From JAXHUE01 sp034189655 (GTDB lineage Bacteria > Chloroflexota > Dehalococcoidia > E44-bin15): a stretch of 55,149 nt of DNA. A program made the position numbers and the translations under genes. Below are positions 42,250 through 50,792 of this stretch, in pieces. Numbering within the stretch: the stretch's first letter is position 1; each line of letters opens with the position of its first letter. The notes under the pieces are model-generated. The model was not told the origin of the DNA, made no database searches, and saw only the letters and a list, made by a program, of their open reading frames with translations. The stretch is from NCBI GenBank assembly GCA_034189655.1, contig JAXHUE010000011.1, forward strand, positions 1 to 55,149, given 5' to 3'.

Positions 42250-42304
42250 ATCTGCACGCGCGTCCCCATCTCGGCGCGCGCCGCCGTGAAGGGGACGTCC
42301 GCCG

Positions 42305-45300
42305 CTACGTGGTGAGTCTGCGGTAGAGGGCGGGGAGGCGTCTGGGGAGGGACTCTATGTTCCACACCACCTCGTAGCCGATGTCGTGGCACATCTTCTT
42401 CAAGTAGTCCTGCCCCATCTTGTCCACGGTGAGGCAGAAGGGGGTGATGCCCTTTCGCCTGGCCTCCAGCAGGGCCATCTTGGTATCGTTAATGGCGTAG
42501 TCCTTCTCCATGCTATCCCGACCGTAGCCGTGGTCCTGGGGCCGCCCGTCGCTGATGAGGAAGAGTATCTTGGTCTTGGCATTCCTGCTCTCGAGCTTCG
42601 AGGCGGCGTGCCTGATGGCGGGCCCCATCCTGGTGGCATGGAGCGGGGTGAGGCCATCGATGCGTCGCTTTACCGTCTCGGAGAAGCCCTCCGCGATGTC
42701 CTTGACCACGAAGAACTCCACGTTGTCCCTCCCATAGCCGGAGAAGCCGTATATCCCGTAGTCGTCGCCGATGGTCTCCAGGGCCCCGATGAGGAGGACC
42801 AGGCTCTCCTTCTCCACGTCTATTATCTTGCGCGACTTGTGGGCAAGCATCTCCTCGCGCTGCATCCGGAGCCAGGACATGTAGCTCCTCATATCGTTGA
42901 AGTCCCACTCGTCGGACACCACCCTCTTCTCCTCCTCTATGGCCTCGGAGGTGGAGGCGCTTATGTCAAGGAGAAACACCACGGAGACGTCCCGCTCCAC
43001 CTTGTTCCTCCTCCAGTAGATCTTATCGCTGGGGGTGACGCCTGCCCTCTTCTCCACCATGGCCTCTATCACGGCGTCCAGGTCGAAGTCGTCGCCGTCG
43101 TGGAGCCTCTTTATCTTCTTGAAGAGCTCGGGCGCGATGAGCTCGAACTGCCTCTTTATCTGCGCTGCGAGCCGTGCGTGGTTCCTCATCGTGGTCTCGA
43201 AGAACTCGGAGTTGCCCTGTACCGTGTTCTTCTCCAGGACGCGGCACCACCTGGGCTTGTAGTCGTTGGCGCGAAAGTCCCACTCATCGTAGAGGAAGGA
43301 GCGCTCCTCCTCCTCCAGGGAACGCTCGTCGATGTCAGCGTCCCCTCTGTCCACGTCATCGCCGTCGCGTGAGACCGGCGCCTGCTGGTACACATCGTCC
43401 ATGAGGTTGCTCAAGAAGAGGCCCACCGCAGATGAGAGGTCGCCCGGGGATATGGTGGCCAGGTCGATCTCGGCGCTCTTCTCTATAAGCTCCTTGAGCT
43501 GCTCCGGGGTGAGCGGCGATGCCGGCGCGGCCTCATCGGCCGACTGCTCCCCTTTTAAGCGGGCGATGAGCTGGACCAGCTCAGGCTTGAACTCCCCACG
43601 GTAGTCCACCTGCTGCGGGCTGGTGTAGGCGATTTCATCGCCTTCGAGGCCTGTGCCCTGCGGCACGCCCTCGAAGGCGAGCTCGATCTCCTCCATGTCC
43701 TCGTCGGAGGCGGCGACCTCCATGGGGTACCACTCGCCGTCGTAGAGCCTGTTCTCCATCCGCGACAGCAAAGAGTAGAGCCTGATGGTGGCCTCCGCGG
43801 CGTCCTCCACCGTGGCCTGCGGCGACTTCACCCGCTCCGCGATGGCGAAAACGGCGCGCATCTCGCGCTCCAGCCCCACTGGGAAGGGGGCCGTGGAGAG
43901 GTCGCCCAGGCTCATCTGCACCAGGAGCTCGACGAACGCCTCCTTGAGGGGCAGCGTATAGAGCAGCGGTCGCAGCGCCAGGGCCTCGCCCTGGACGCGC
44001 TCGTAGGCCCTCCTGATGCCGGCGTACTCGTGTCTCAGCCTGCTGTCTATGCGGCTGTCTTCTACCGCGGTGAAGATATCGGTGGCCAGCCTGCGGTTGG
44101 GGAAGAGGTCGTAGAAGCGCTCAAGGTCGGTGATGCCCGTGCCGCCGTCGCCCTCCAACCGAGAGCGGCGGTTGGGAAAGAGGGCGGCCTCACGCTCGAA
44201 GCAGAACTGGAAGCTGTCGAACTCCAGGTGCCCCGCCTGGTGGGTGACCATCACCTTGTACCAGGCGAAGTTGTCCTCCTTGGAGTCATACCTGTCGGTG
44301 ACCGGCGGCAGATAGACCGCAGTCCCCTCTGTGGAGGGGCTATCCAACTGGGTCCAGCCGATGCCCCGCTCTGTGAGCTTCTCCGTGGACAGTAGCTGCA
44401 CGTTCCTGCCGGTGAGCGCCCGCGCGTACATGCGCAGGACTTCCCCCACCTGCCCCAGCTCCACCGCCGATGAGAGGCGCTCCAACAGGGCCTCCCCACG
44501 GGCCGATTCCAGGCGGAAGAAGGCCTCGCCGGCCTCCTCCCTCCCCTCGATGATGGCCCTCCCCTCCTCGAACCAGTACCCCATGCCCGATATCCCCACC
44601 CTCTGCACCACGGTGGGGGCATTCTTCAAGAACTCGATGGCGGCAGTGGCGGAAGTGGCGAGCAGCTCATGGAAGAGGTCGAGCAGGCGACCGTGCAGCG
44701 CCCCCTCTATGCCACTCAAGGAGTGTGAGCCGTCGAAGAGGAACGCCGGGGCGTATGCCCTGTCTATGTCGTCGACGGCGTGGGCCAGGGCCAGGAAGCG
44801 GTTCCGCTCTCCGCGCTCGACACGGGAGAGGATCCTGGGGCCCTGGGCGAAGTAGGCCTTGGCATCTCCCCAGTTCCGCCGGGCCAGCACCAGGGCCAGG
44901 TCGAGGAACGGCCTGCGCTCCCCTTTCTCCATGCCGGCGAAGACATCCGGGGCCATAGAGAGGCAGTCGTTGGCGAAATCGTAGGAGTTATCGGCCAGTG
45001 CCTGGAGGAAGTCGGCACACAGCTCCAGCTCGTCGAGGCTCAAGTAGCGCATTATCCGCGGGCTGGTCTCGAAGAAGCGGGCGCTCAGGGTGCTTGAGCG
45101 CCAGGTATCGCGGTAGAGGCCCCTCCCTATCCTGACCCATTCCTCAAGCTGGGGCGGAGAGAGGTAGTACAGCGTCTCGTTGCTGGCGCGGAAGTACGCC
45201 GAGGCCAGGGGTGATGACTCACGGGCGAGCCCCTCGCCTACCTGTGCCCACAGCATGAAGTTGGCGAAGGAGAGCCGCTCCACTACCCTTGGGGTGGCCT

Positions 45301-45496
45301 TGAAGTACTCCGAGGCCGCCTCCCAGGTGCGGTACGAGAGGCCGGCGATGGCTATGCCCTCATGGGCCCACTGGAAGAACTCATCGTCAGTGAGGGTGCC
45401 CCTGGCAACGGGCACCGCCCTCTGGAACTCGGCGAGTATCGCAGGTGAGAACCTCCCCAGCTCCCCCTCAAGTGATAGCAGGTCCCTATCTTCCAT
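42305..45496 (-). CDS. Large VWA-domain protein with N-terminal helical repeats (NorD/CbbO-like)
   Basis: The protein has about 1063 residues. Residues 24-365 hold about nine degenerate repeats of 36-39 residues, each built around A-x-x-[FY]-F-x(3)-P-x-[IV] followed by L-x(3)-E-L and an Ala-rich helix. A central region contains EGTAVYLPP and THQAGHLEF (about residues 391-425), as in NorD-type proteins. An acidic linker (about 700-740) leads to the C-terminal VWA domain with the MIDAS motif DISAS at 844-848 and LISDGRPQDH. Such proteins pair with MoxR ATPases to remodel or load metal into a client; a MoxR gene is three genes upstream. ATG at 45496 overlaps the Nudix stop; ATG at 45529 has no ribosome site. 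Confidence 0.85.
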   Translation of the reverse strand: MEDRDLLSLEGELGRFSPAILAEFQRAVPVARGTLTDDEFFQWAHEGIAIAGLSYRTWEAASEYFKATPRVVERLSFANFMLWAQVGEGLARESSPLASAYFRASNETLYYLSPPQLEEWVRIGRGLYRDTWRSSTLSARFFETSPRIMRYLSLDELELCADFLQALADNSYDFANDCLSMAPDVFAGMEKGERRPFLDLALVLARRNWGDAKAYFAQGPRILSRVERGERNRFLALAHAVDDIDRAYAPAFLFDGSHSLSGIEGALHGRLLDLFHELLATSATAAIEFLKNAPTVVQRVGISGMGYWFEEGRAIIEGREEAGEAFFRLESARGEALLERLSSAVELGQVGEVLRMYARALTGRNVQLLSTEKLTERGIGWTQLDSPSTEGTAVYLPPVTDRYDSKEDNFAWYKVMVTHQAGHLEFDSFQFCFEREAALFPNRRSRLEGDGGTGITDLERFYDLFPNRRLATDIFTAVEDSRIDSRLRHEYAGIRRAYERVQGEALALRPLLYTLPLKEAFVELLVQMSLGDLSTAPFPVGLEREMRAVFAIAERVKSPQATVEDAAEATIRLYSLLSRMENRLYDGEWYPMEVAASDEDMEEIELAFEGVPQGTGLEGDEIAYTSPQQVDYRGEFKPELVQLIARLKGEQSADEAAPASPLTPEQLKELIEKSAEIDLATISPGDLSSAVGLFLSNLMDDVYQQAPVSRDGDDVDRGDADIDERSLEEEERSFLYDEWDFRANDYKPRWCRVLEKNTVQGNSEFFETTMRNHARLAAQIKRQFELIAPELFKKIKRLHDGDDFDLDAVIEAMVEKRAGVTPSDKIYWRRNKVERDVSVVFLLDISASTSEAIEEEKRVVSDEWDFNDMRSYMSWLRMQREEMLAHKSRKIIDVEKESLVLLIGALETIGDDYGIYGFSGYGRDNVEFFVVKDIAEGFSETVKRRIDGLTPLHATRMGPAIRHAASKLESRNAKTKILFLISDGRPQDHGYGRDSMEKDYAINDTKMALLEARRKGITPFCLTVDKMGQDYLKKMCHDIGYEVVWNIESLPRRLPALYRRLTT

Positions 45497-46097
45497 ACGT
45501 GATCGAGCCCCTCGTAGGCGGGTGCTCATAGAATACCAGGTCCAGAAACTGCCGCAGCATACGCGCTGTGGCCCCCCATATCACCTTGTCCCCGTAGTCG
45601 AAGAAGCTCCCCACGTAGGTCACCCCTTCGTATACCTGGCTCTCCTCCCGGTAGTTTTTCTCGTCCAAAAGCACCGAGAGCGGCACCTCGACCAGCTCAT
45701 CTATCTCATACCAGCTTACCACAAACTCATAAGGATAGGGAATAACGCCGACGAAGGGGGTCACCAGGTAGTTGCTGGTGAGCGTGCCCATGCGGTCCAG
45801 CTCACCCAGCACCTCTATGTCCTGGGGGCGGACGCCGATCTCCTCGAAGGTCTCGCGGAGCGCGGTATCCATGAGGGAGCGGTCCCCTCCATGCATGCCC
45901 CCTCCTGGGAACGATATCTGCCCCTTGTGGTGCTCCACCTTCTGTGTCCTCTTGGTGAACATGATGTGCACCTCCCCCTCCTTCTCATAGAGGGGTATCA
46001 GCACCGCCGCCGGCGAGAGGGGCTCGTCGGTGATGGTGAAGGTGTACTGCTCCCGGCAGGAGAGGACGCCTCTGATCTTTGTCTTAAGGTCGTTCAC
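45486..46097 (-). CDS. Nudix hydrolase, CoA pyrophosphatase-like
   Basis: The 203-residue protein has the Nudix box GGGMHGGDRSLMDTALRETFEEIG with the catalytic RExxEE, preceded by EHHKGQISFPGG. Both features fit the NudL/CoAse group that splits CoA and acyl-CoA into 3',5'-ADP and phosphopantetheine derivatives. The first glutamate of the box is replaced by Asp, as is common in this group. GTG at 46097 overlaps the stop of the acyl-CoA synthetase gene, and the VWA gene overlaps its own end, so translation of all three is coupled. Confidence 0.88.
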   Translation of the reverse strand: MNDLKTKIRGVLSCREQYTFTITDEPLSPAAVLIPLYEKEGEVHIMFTKRTQKVEHHKGQISFPGGGMHGGDRSLMDTALRETFEEIGVRPQDIEVLGELDRMGTLTSNYLVTPFVGVIPYPYEFVVSWYEIDELVEVPLSVLLDEKNYREESQVYEGVTYVGSFFDYGDKVIWGATARMLRQFLDLVFYEHPPTRGSITYGR

Positions 46098-47494
46098 TCT
46101 GCGTTCACGTACTCCCAGTACTCGTGGAGGCGTGCCAGCGCCCTCATGGCCCGGTCGAGCGTGGGGTATACCACTGCCTTTCCCGTCCGCTCCATGCCGC
46201 GGGCCACGGCCCCAACGTCAGAGCCGTACAGCCAGCACACGATGGGCTTCTGGTAGCGCTCGGCGAGGTCGAATATGCCGCCCGCGGGGTCGATGAAGGC
46301 CCCTTGAGAGGCATCCCCATCGCCGCCGGCGAAGGCGGCAAATATCAGGAGGACGGCGTGGACGCTGGGGTCGGCCAGGAGCGACTCCATGGCGGTGTGC
46401 ATGACCTCGTTTATAGGGTGACCGCCGATCATCGATGCCGGCCATATATCGACGGGGTTTCCCATCTGCTGCCACGGCGGGGCCATAGCCGAAATCCTCT
46501 CCATGGTGTGGGGGGCGAGGCGGGCCATGTGGAGGCCATATCGCTCGCAGGCGTCGGTGGCGATGATGCCGCCGGCCCCGGTTATGGTGATGGCCCCGAT
46601 GCCCTTCCCCCTCATCGGGGGCAGGGTGATGAACGACGTGACCATGTCTGCTATCTCGTCGGCGTCACTCACCCGCATCACGCCGCACTGCCTGAAGGCG
46701 GCATGGTATACCTCGTCCCTACCGGTCAGGGCCCCGGTGTGCGACCGTGCTGCCTCGGCAGCGGCCTCGCTCCTCCCCGCCTTCAAGGCGAGCACCGGCT
46801 TCTTCCTGGTCACCCGCCTTGCCACCTCCATGAACCTCTGGCCATCCGGTATCCCCTCTATGTGGAGGAATATCACCCGTATATCGGGGTCGTCCTCCAG
46901 GCACTCAAGCCCTTCGATGTACCCGATGTCGCAGGCGTTGCCCAGGTCGATGCCCTTGCCCACCATGGTGAGCCCCGGTATGCCCACGAAGAAGAACCCG
47001 GTCTGGGTGATGACCCCCAGTGGTACCCGCACCATGTCCAGCAGCATGTAGGCAGAGCAGAAGCGGTTGAAGGCATTGGCGATGCCGAACGTGTTGGGCC
47101 CCAGTATGCGGGCACCGCCCTCGCGCGCGATGCGCACCATCTCGGCCTGGAGCCGCTTCCCCTCGTCGTCGCCGTCGGCGAAGCCCTGCCCCACCACGAT
47201 GATGGCCCGGATGCCGGCCTCGGTGCACTCCCTGACCAGGCGGGGCACCACAGTGCGCGGCGTAGAGATGACGGCGAGGTCGATCTCGGCGGGGATGTCC
47301 TTCACGCCGTGGTAGCATGTACGCCCCATGATCTCATCGGCGTTGGGGTTTACCGGATAGACATCGCCGGAGAACCCGTTGTTCACCATGTTCTCCAGGA
47401 TATTGAAGGAGCCCGGCCCGGTGAGCCGTGACGCCCCGATGACGGCCACCGACCTAGGCTCCAGGAAGCGCTTCATCTCGCTCTCATCCCTCAT
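46094..47494 (-). CDS. NDP-forming acyl-CoA synthetase alpha-type subunit
   Basis: The 466-residue protein has the CoA-binding Rossmann domain (SVAVIGASRLTGPGSFNILENM), the middle GPNTFGIAN part and the succinyl-CoA-ligase-like flavodoxin domain with the phosphohistidine segment SHTGALTG near residue 252. This is the arrangement of the alpha chain of ADP-forming acetyl-CoA synthetase. No ATP-grasp beta chain is fused or adjacent, so the enzyme needs a partner coded elsewhere or has another role. Neighbours (coaE, CoA-type Nudix, thiolase) all concern CoA. Confidence 0.87.
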   Translation of the reverse strand: MRDESEMKRFLEPRSVAVIGASRLTGPGSFNILENMVNNGFSGDVYPVNPNADEIMGRTCYHGVKDIPAEIDLAVISTPRTVVPRLVRECTEAGIRAIIVVGQGFADGDDEGKRLQAEMVRIAREGGARILGPNTFGIANAFNRFCSAYMLLDMVRVPLGVITQTGFFFVGIPGLTMVGKGIDLGNACDIGYIEGLECLEDDPDIRVIFLHIEGIPDGQRFMEVARRVTRKKPVLALKAGRSEAAAEAARSHTGALTGRDEVYHAAFRQCGVMRVSDADEIADMVTSFITLPPMRGKGIGAITITGAGGIIATDACERYGLHMARLAPHTMERISAMAPPWQQMGNPVDIWPASMIGGHPINEVMHTAMESLLADPSVHAVLLIFAAFAGGDGDASQGAFIDPAGGIFDLAERYQKPIVCWLYGSDVGAVARGMERTGKAVVYPTLDRAMRALARLHEYWEYVNAE

Positions 47495-47513
47495 CGATGC
47501 CTCACAGTGCGGG

Positions 47514-48386
47514 CTACTCGAAGATGGTGGACACCACCTCTTCGATGCTCCGCTGTACCTCCAACTCGTCCGAGAGCGACCACACGATGGCCACCTGGCA
47601 GGCGCGGCGGGTGGGTATCCCCTCGTGTATAAGGCGCGCGGCGTAGATGAGCAGGCGCGTCGATATCCCCTCCTCCAGCCCGTGCTCCTTCAAGTTCCGC
47701 ACCTTCTCCCCCAGCTTGGCAAGCTGCCACGCGATGTCGGGGGACACGTCGCTCTCGTGGGCGATGATGTCTCGCTCCGCCTCCCGCGGCGGGTAGCCGA
47801 ACTCTATGGCGATGAACCGCTGCCTGGTGCTCTGCTTGATGTCCTTGAGCGCGCTCTGGTAGCCGGGGTTGTAGGATATGACCAGGAGGAAGCCGTCGGA
47901 GGCCTCTATGACCTGCCCCCTCTTCTCCACGGGCAGGATGCGGCGATGGTCGGTGAGGGGGTGGATGAGCACCGTGGTGTCCTTCCGCGCCTCGACCACC
48001 TCGTCAAGGTAGCAGATGGCCCCGGCCTTCACCGCCCTGGTGAGTGGGCCGTCGAGCCACCTGGTGGACTCGCTCTCCAGGAGGTAGCGCCCCACCAGGT
48101 CGGTGGCGCTCAAGTCCTCGTGGCAGGCGATGGTCACCAGCGGGATTCCCTGCAAGGGCGCCTCCCCCTTGGCACGCGGCTTGACCACGGTGAGGGGCCT
48201 CCCCAGCTTGTAGGCCATGTACTCCACGAACCTGGTCTTTCCGCAGCCGGTGGGGCCCTTCAAGATGACCGGTATCTTCTTGGCATAGGCGGCCTGGAAC
48301 ACCTCAACCTCGTCGCCGACGGGCAGGTAGTAGGGCTCCTCCTGAATGGTATACTCTTCTATCATGTGCTCACGGTACATTGTCAT
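47514..48386 (-). CDS. MoxR-family AAA+ ATPase (NorQ/CbbQ-like)
   Basis: The 290-residue ATPase has Walker A GPTGCGKT near residue 40, a Walker B region AICYLDEVVEA near residue 117 and the arginine-bearing end of the AAA module (KQSTRQRFIAIEFGYPP), followed by a C-terminal alpha domain. NorQ/CbbQ proteins form hexamers and act with VWA partners to activate enzymes. Its likely partner is the large VWA protein at 42305-45496, separated here by an acyl-CoA synthetase and a Nudix gene. Confidence 0.9.
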   Translation of the reverse strand: MTMYREHMIEEYTIQEEPYYLPVGDEVEVFQAAYAKKIPVILKGPTGCGKTRFVEYMAYKLGRPLTVVKPRAKGEAPLQGIPLVTIACHEDLSATDLVGRYLLESESTRWLDGPLTRAVKAGAICYLDEVVEARKDTTVLIHPLTDHRRILPVEKRGQVIEASDGFLLVISYNPGYQSALKDIKQSTRQRFIAIEFGYPPREAERDIIAHESDVSPDIAWQLAKLGEKVRNLKEHGLEEGISTRLLIYAARLIHEGIPTRRACQVAIVWSLSDELEVQRSIEEVVSTIFE

Positions 48387-48412
48387 CGTGCTCCCACAAA
48401 AGACATCTTAGG

Positions 48413-49024
48413 CTATACCCCTTTATCACCGTGCGACTGGAGCCGCTGCCATAGCTGGTCGACCGTGGCCCTGACCCCAGACAGGTCGCAATCGGTGTCT
48501 ATTATCACATCGCCATGCCGGGCCCGCTCCTCGGGCGAGAGCTGGGAGCGTATGCGGGCCCTTGCCTGCTCCTCGCTCATGCCGCCCCTGTCCTTCAGGC
48601 GTGCGACCACCGTCTCCTCGGGCGCCGTGGCCACCCACACCTCGTCCACAAGGTCGGTCCAGCTGGCCTCGATGAGCACCGCGGCCTCCAGCACCACCAC
48701 CTGGGCGCCGTCTCGGCGCAGCCTCTCTATCCGCTCCCCTATCATGTCATGCATCCGGGGGTGCATGATGCGGTTTAAGCGCTCCAGTGCCGCGGGGTCT
48801 TTGAAGACGACCTCGCCCAGCCGCTTGCGGTCTATCTCTTCGTTCTCCTTCACGATGGCCGGGCCGAACGCCGCCACCACCTCCTGCCACACCTGGGTAT
48901 GGGGCTGGTAGGCCTCGTGCCCCACCCTGTCAGCATCTACTATCACCGCCCCCTTCTCGGCGAGCATCTGGGCGATGGTGCTCTTGCCACTCAAGATACC
49001 CCCGGTCAGGCCGATCACCCTCAC
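48413..49024 (-). CDS. coaE: Dephospho-CoA kinase
   Basis: CoaE performs the last step of CoA synthesis. The protein starts VRVIGLTGGILSGKST, whose GILSGKST is the P-loop, and continues with VIVDADRVGHEAYQP and the lid region with TVVARLKDRGGMSEEQARARI. I use GTG at 49024, which has AGGAG eight bases upstream and gives the normal start; ATG at 49054 adds ten residues and is the alternative. It lies inside a run of CoA-related genes. Confidence 0.93.
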   Translation of the reverse strand: MRVIGLTGGILSGKSTIAQMLAEKGAVIVDADRVGHEAYQPHTQVWQEVVAAFGPAIVKENEEIDRKRLGEVVFKDPAALERLNRIMHPRMHDMIGERIERLRRDGAQVVVLEAAVLIEASWTDLVDEVWVATAPEETVVARLKDRGGMSEEQARARIRSQLSPEERARHGDVIIDTDCDLSGVRATVDQLWQRLQSHGDKGV

Positions 49025-49063
49025 GTGCCCTTCTCCTGATATGCTATCTGCCACCCCACCTCA

Positions 49064-49474
49064 TCACGGGGCCCGCTTGAACTTGGGCAGCGTTATCTCC
49101 TCGGTGACGTCCTCGAAGACCACCTCCACCGGCATCCCGATGTACAGCTCCTCCGGCGGTACGTCCACCACGTTGCTCACCATGCGCACCCCCTCGTCGA
49201 GCTCCACGGTGACCGAGGCATAGGGCATCTCGTCGAGGAAGCCGGGGTGGAATGGCTGGACGGCCACCGTCCAGGTATACACCTTCCCCCTGCCGCTCAC
49301 CCTGACCCACTCCGCATCCCAGGAGCCACACGCGGGGCACATGGGGCGCGGGTAGTGGCGGAGCGCGCCGCAGTCGCGGCACCGCTGGATGACGAGCTCG
49401 TGGCGCTTGCACCCCTCCCAGAACTCCCTGGTATCGGGGGTGACCATGGGCAGCGGTTTGGTATAGTCAGCCAT
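49064..49474 (-). CDS. DUF35 OB-fold protein with zinc ribbon
   Basis: The 136-residue protein has a zinc ribbon (CRDCGALRHYPRPMCPACGSW, residues 26-46) followed by an OB fold (SGRGKVYTWTVAVQPFHPGF to the C-terminus). DUF35 proteins are partners of thiolase-like enzymes, for instance in the ChsH2/Ltp2 aldolase complex and with archaeal thiolase and HMG-CoA synthase. It sits six bases after the thiolase-like gene, as expected for such a pair. GAGGAGG is its ribosome site. Confidence 0.92.
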   Translation of the reverse strand: MADYTKPLPMVTPDTREFWEGCKRHELVIQRCRDCGALRHYPRPMCPACGSWDAEWVRVSGRGKVYTWTVAVQPFHPGFLDEMPYASVTVELDEGVRMVSNVVDVPPEELYIGMPVEVVFEDVTEEITLPKFKRAP

Positions 49475-49479
49475 CGCTC

Positions 49480-50643
49480 TTACCTCCTCAGAATGGCCAC
49501 CGAGCCATCTCCCAGGTCGCCCCAGCCAGTGACCAGCGCTATCTCGGCATCCTTGACCTGTGCCGGCCCGGCGTCCCCCCGTAGCTGCTTCGTGGCCTCG
49601 ACGACGTGGTTCATCCCCAGGACGTGGGCCTGTGAGAGCAGGCCACCGTGGGTGTTGACCGGGAGCTCTCCGCCGAGCTCTATGGCGCCGCTCTCGACGA
49701 AGGGCCCGCTCTCCCCGCGGCCGCAGAAGCCCAGCGCCTCAAGCTGTATCATCATGTTCCAGGTGAAGCAGTCGTATACCTCGGCGACGTCTATGTCTTT
49801 GGTAGTGACCCCGGCCATGGCGAAGGCCCGCGGTGCCGCGTAGGAGAGCCCTATCTGGAACATGTCCTCGCGGTTGGCGATCTGGTCCGGTGGCGCGGGG
49901 TGGCCCTCGGCGACGCCCATGATGTAGACCGGCCTGCGCCTTGCATCGTGGGCCCGCTCCGCCGAGGTCACGACGACCGCGGCGGCGCCGTCGCTCTGGA
50001 GGCAGCAGTCGAAGAGGCGATAGGGCTCGGCGATCATGCGCGAGGCCTGGTGGTCCTCGATGGTCATGGGGCGGCCGCGCATCATGGCGTTGTCGTTGAG
50101 CTGGGCGTGCCTGCGCATGGTGACCGCCACCGCACCCATCTGCCTGCTGGTGGTGCCGTACTCGTGCATGTGCCTCCTCGCCATCGGCGAGTACCAGTGG
50201 GCGGGCACCAGCACCCCGTAGGGCATCTCGAAGTCCCTCACCTTGAGCCCGGTGAACGCCGACCCCGAGAGCTGGCTGGCGCTGGTGGAGACCTTCATCC
50301 CGGAGTAGCCGTTCCACCCGGTGATGCACAGCACGTGATCGGCCACGCCGGTGGCCGTGGCCATGGCGGCGCTCTGCAGCGATGCCGTGGCGCTGGCCCC
50401 CCCCATGTTCAGGGTGACCGCGTACTTCAAGTCCTGGCACCCCAGGTTGGCAGCGAGGTCTTCGAAGGGGACGACGTCCATGGCGATGACCACGCCGTCG
50501 ATGTCACTGGGGCGCAGCCCGGCATCGTCGATGGCCCTGGCAGCCGCGGTGAGCAGGAGCGCTAGCTGGCTCATGCCCGAGTTCTTGGAGTACTCCGTCT
50601 CCCCGATACCGCAGATCGCACTCTTGTCTCTCAGGGTGTCCAT
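49480..50643 (-). CDS. SCP2/Ltp2-type thiolase-like protein without nucleophilic cysteine
   Basis: The 387-residue protein has the thiolase fold of the lipid-transfer/SCP2 branch: AICGIGETEYS at the N-terminus, DVAEVYDCFTWNMMIQLEALGFCGRGE in the C-terminal half and NTHGGLLSQAHVLGMNHVVEA near the end. At the place of the active-site Cys the sequence reads LNMGGASATASLQ (residues 79-90), with no Cys. Ltp2-type proteins that lack it act as retro-aldolases on acyl-CoA side chains together with a DUF35 partner, which follows here. The gene heads a long leftward run and has its own promoter. Confidence 0.88.
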   Translation of the reverse strand: MDTLRDKSAICGIGETEYSKNSGMSQLALLLTAAARAIDDAGLRPSDIDGVVIAMDVVPFEDLAANLGCQDLKYAVTLNMGGASATASLQSAAMATATGVADHVLCITGWNGYSGMKVSTSASQLSGSAFTGLKVRDFEMPYGVLVPAHWYSPMARRHMHEYGTTSRQMGAVAVTMRRHAQLNDNAMMRGRPMTIEDHQASRMIAEPYRLFDCCLQSDGAAAVVVTSAERAHDARRRPVYIMGVAEGHPAPPDQIANREDMFQIGLSYAAPRAFAMAGVTTKDIDVAEVYDCFTWNMMIQLEALGFCGRGESGPFVESGAIELGGELPVNTHGGLLSQAHVLGMNHVVEATKQLRGDAGPAQVKDAEIALVTGWGDLGDGSVAILRR

Positions 50644-50688
50644 GTCCTAACCCCCTCTACGAGTGTCCCCCTCTATGCACATCAGTTC

Positions 50689-50718
50689 AGTCTAACAGCT
50701 TACAAGACGGGTAGTCAA
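50689..50718 (-). promoter_or_regulatory. Promoter for thiolase-DUF35-coaE run
   Basis: On the minus strand TTGACT (50713-50718) and TAGACT (50689-50694) have an 18-base spacer and an extended TG-N before the -10. It may drive much of the 8-kb leftward run. Confidence 0.5.
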
Positions 50719-50731
50719 GTGTGGCCCGGTG

Positions 50732-50759
50732 TTGCACCACTACCCATATATGTTAGAAT
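50732..50759 (+). promoter_or_regulatory. Extended -10 promoter for amrS
   Basis: TTGCAC (50732-50737) and TAGAAT (50754-50759) have a 16-base spacer; TG-N precedes the -10. The string TGTTAGAAT is shared with the xerD promoter. Confidence 0.55.
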
Positions 50760-50792
50760 AGACGTGACCGAAGCTATGGGTGACGAGGAAAG

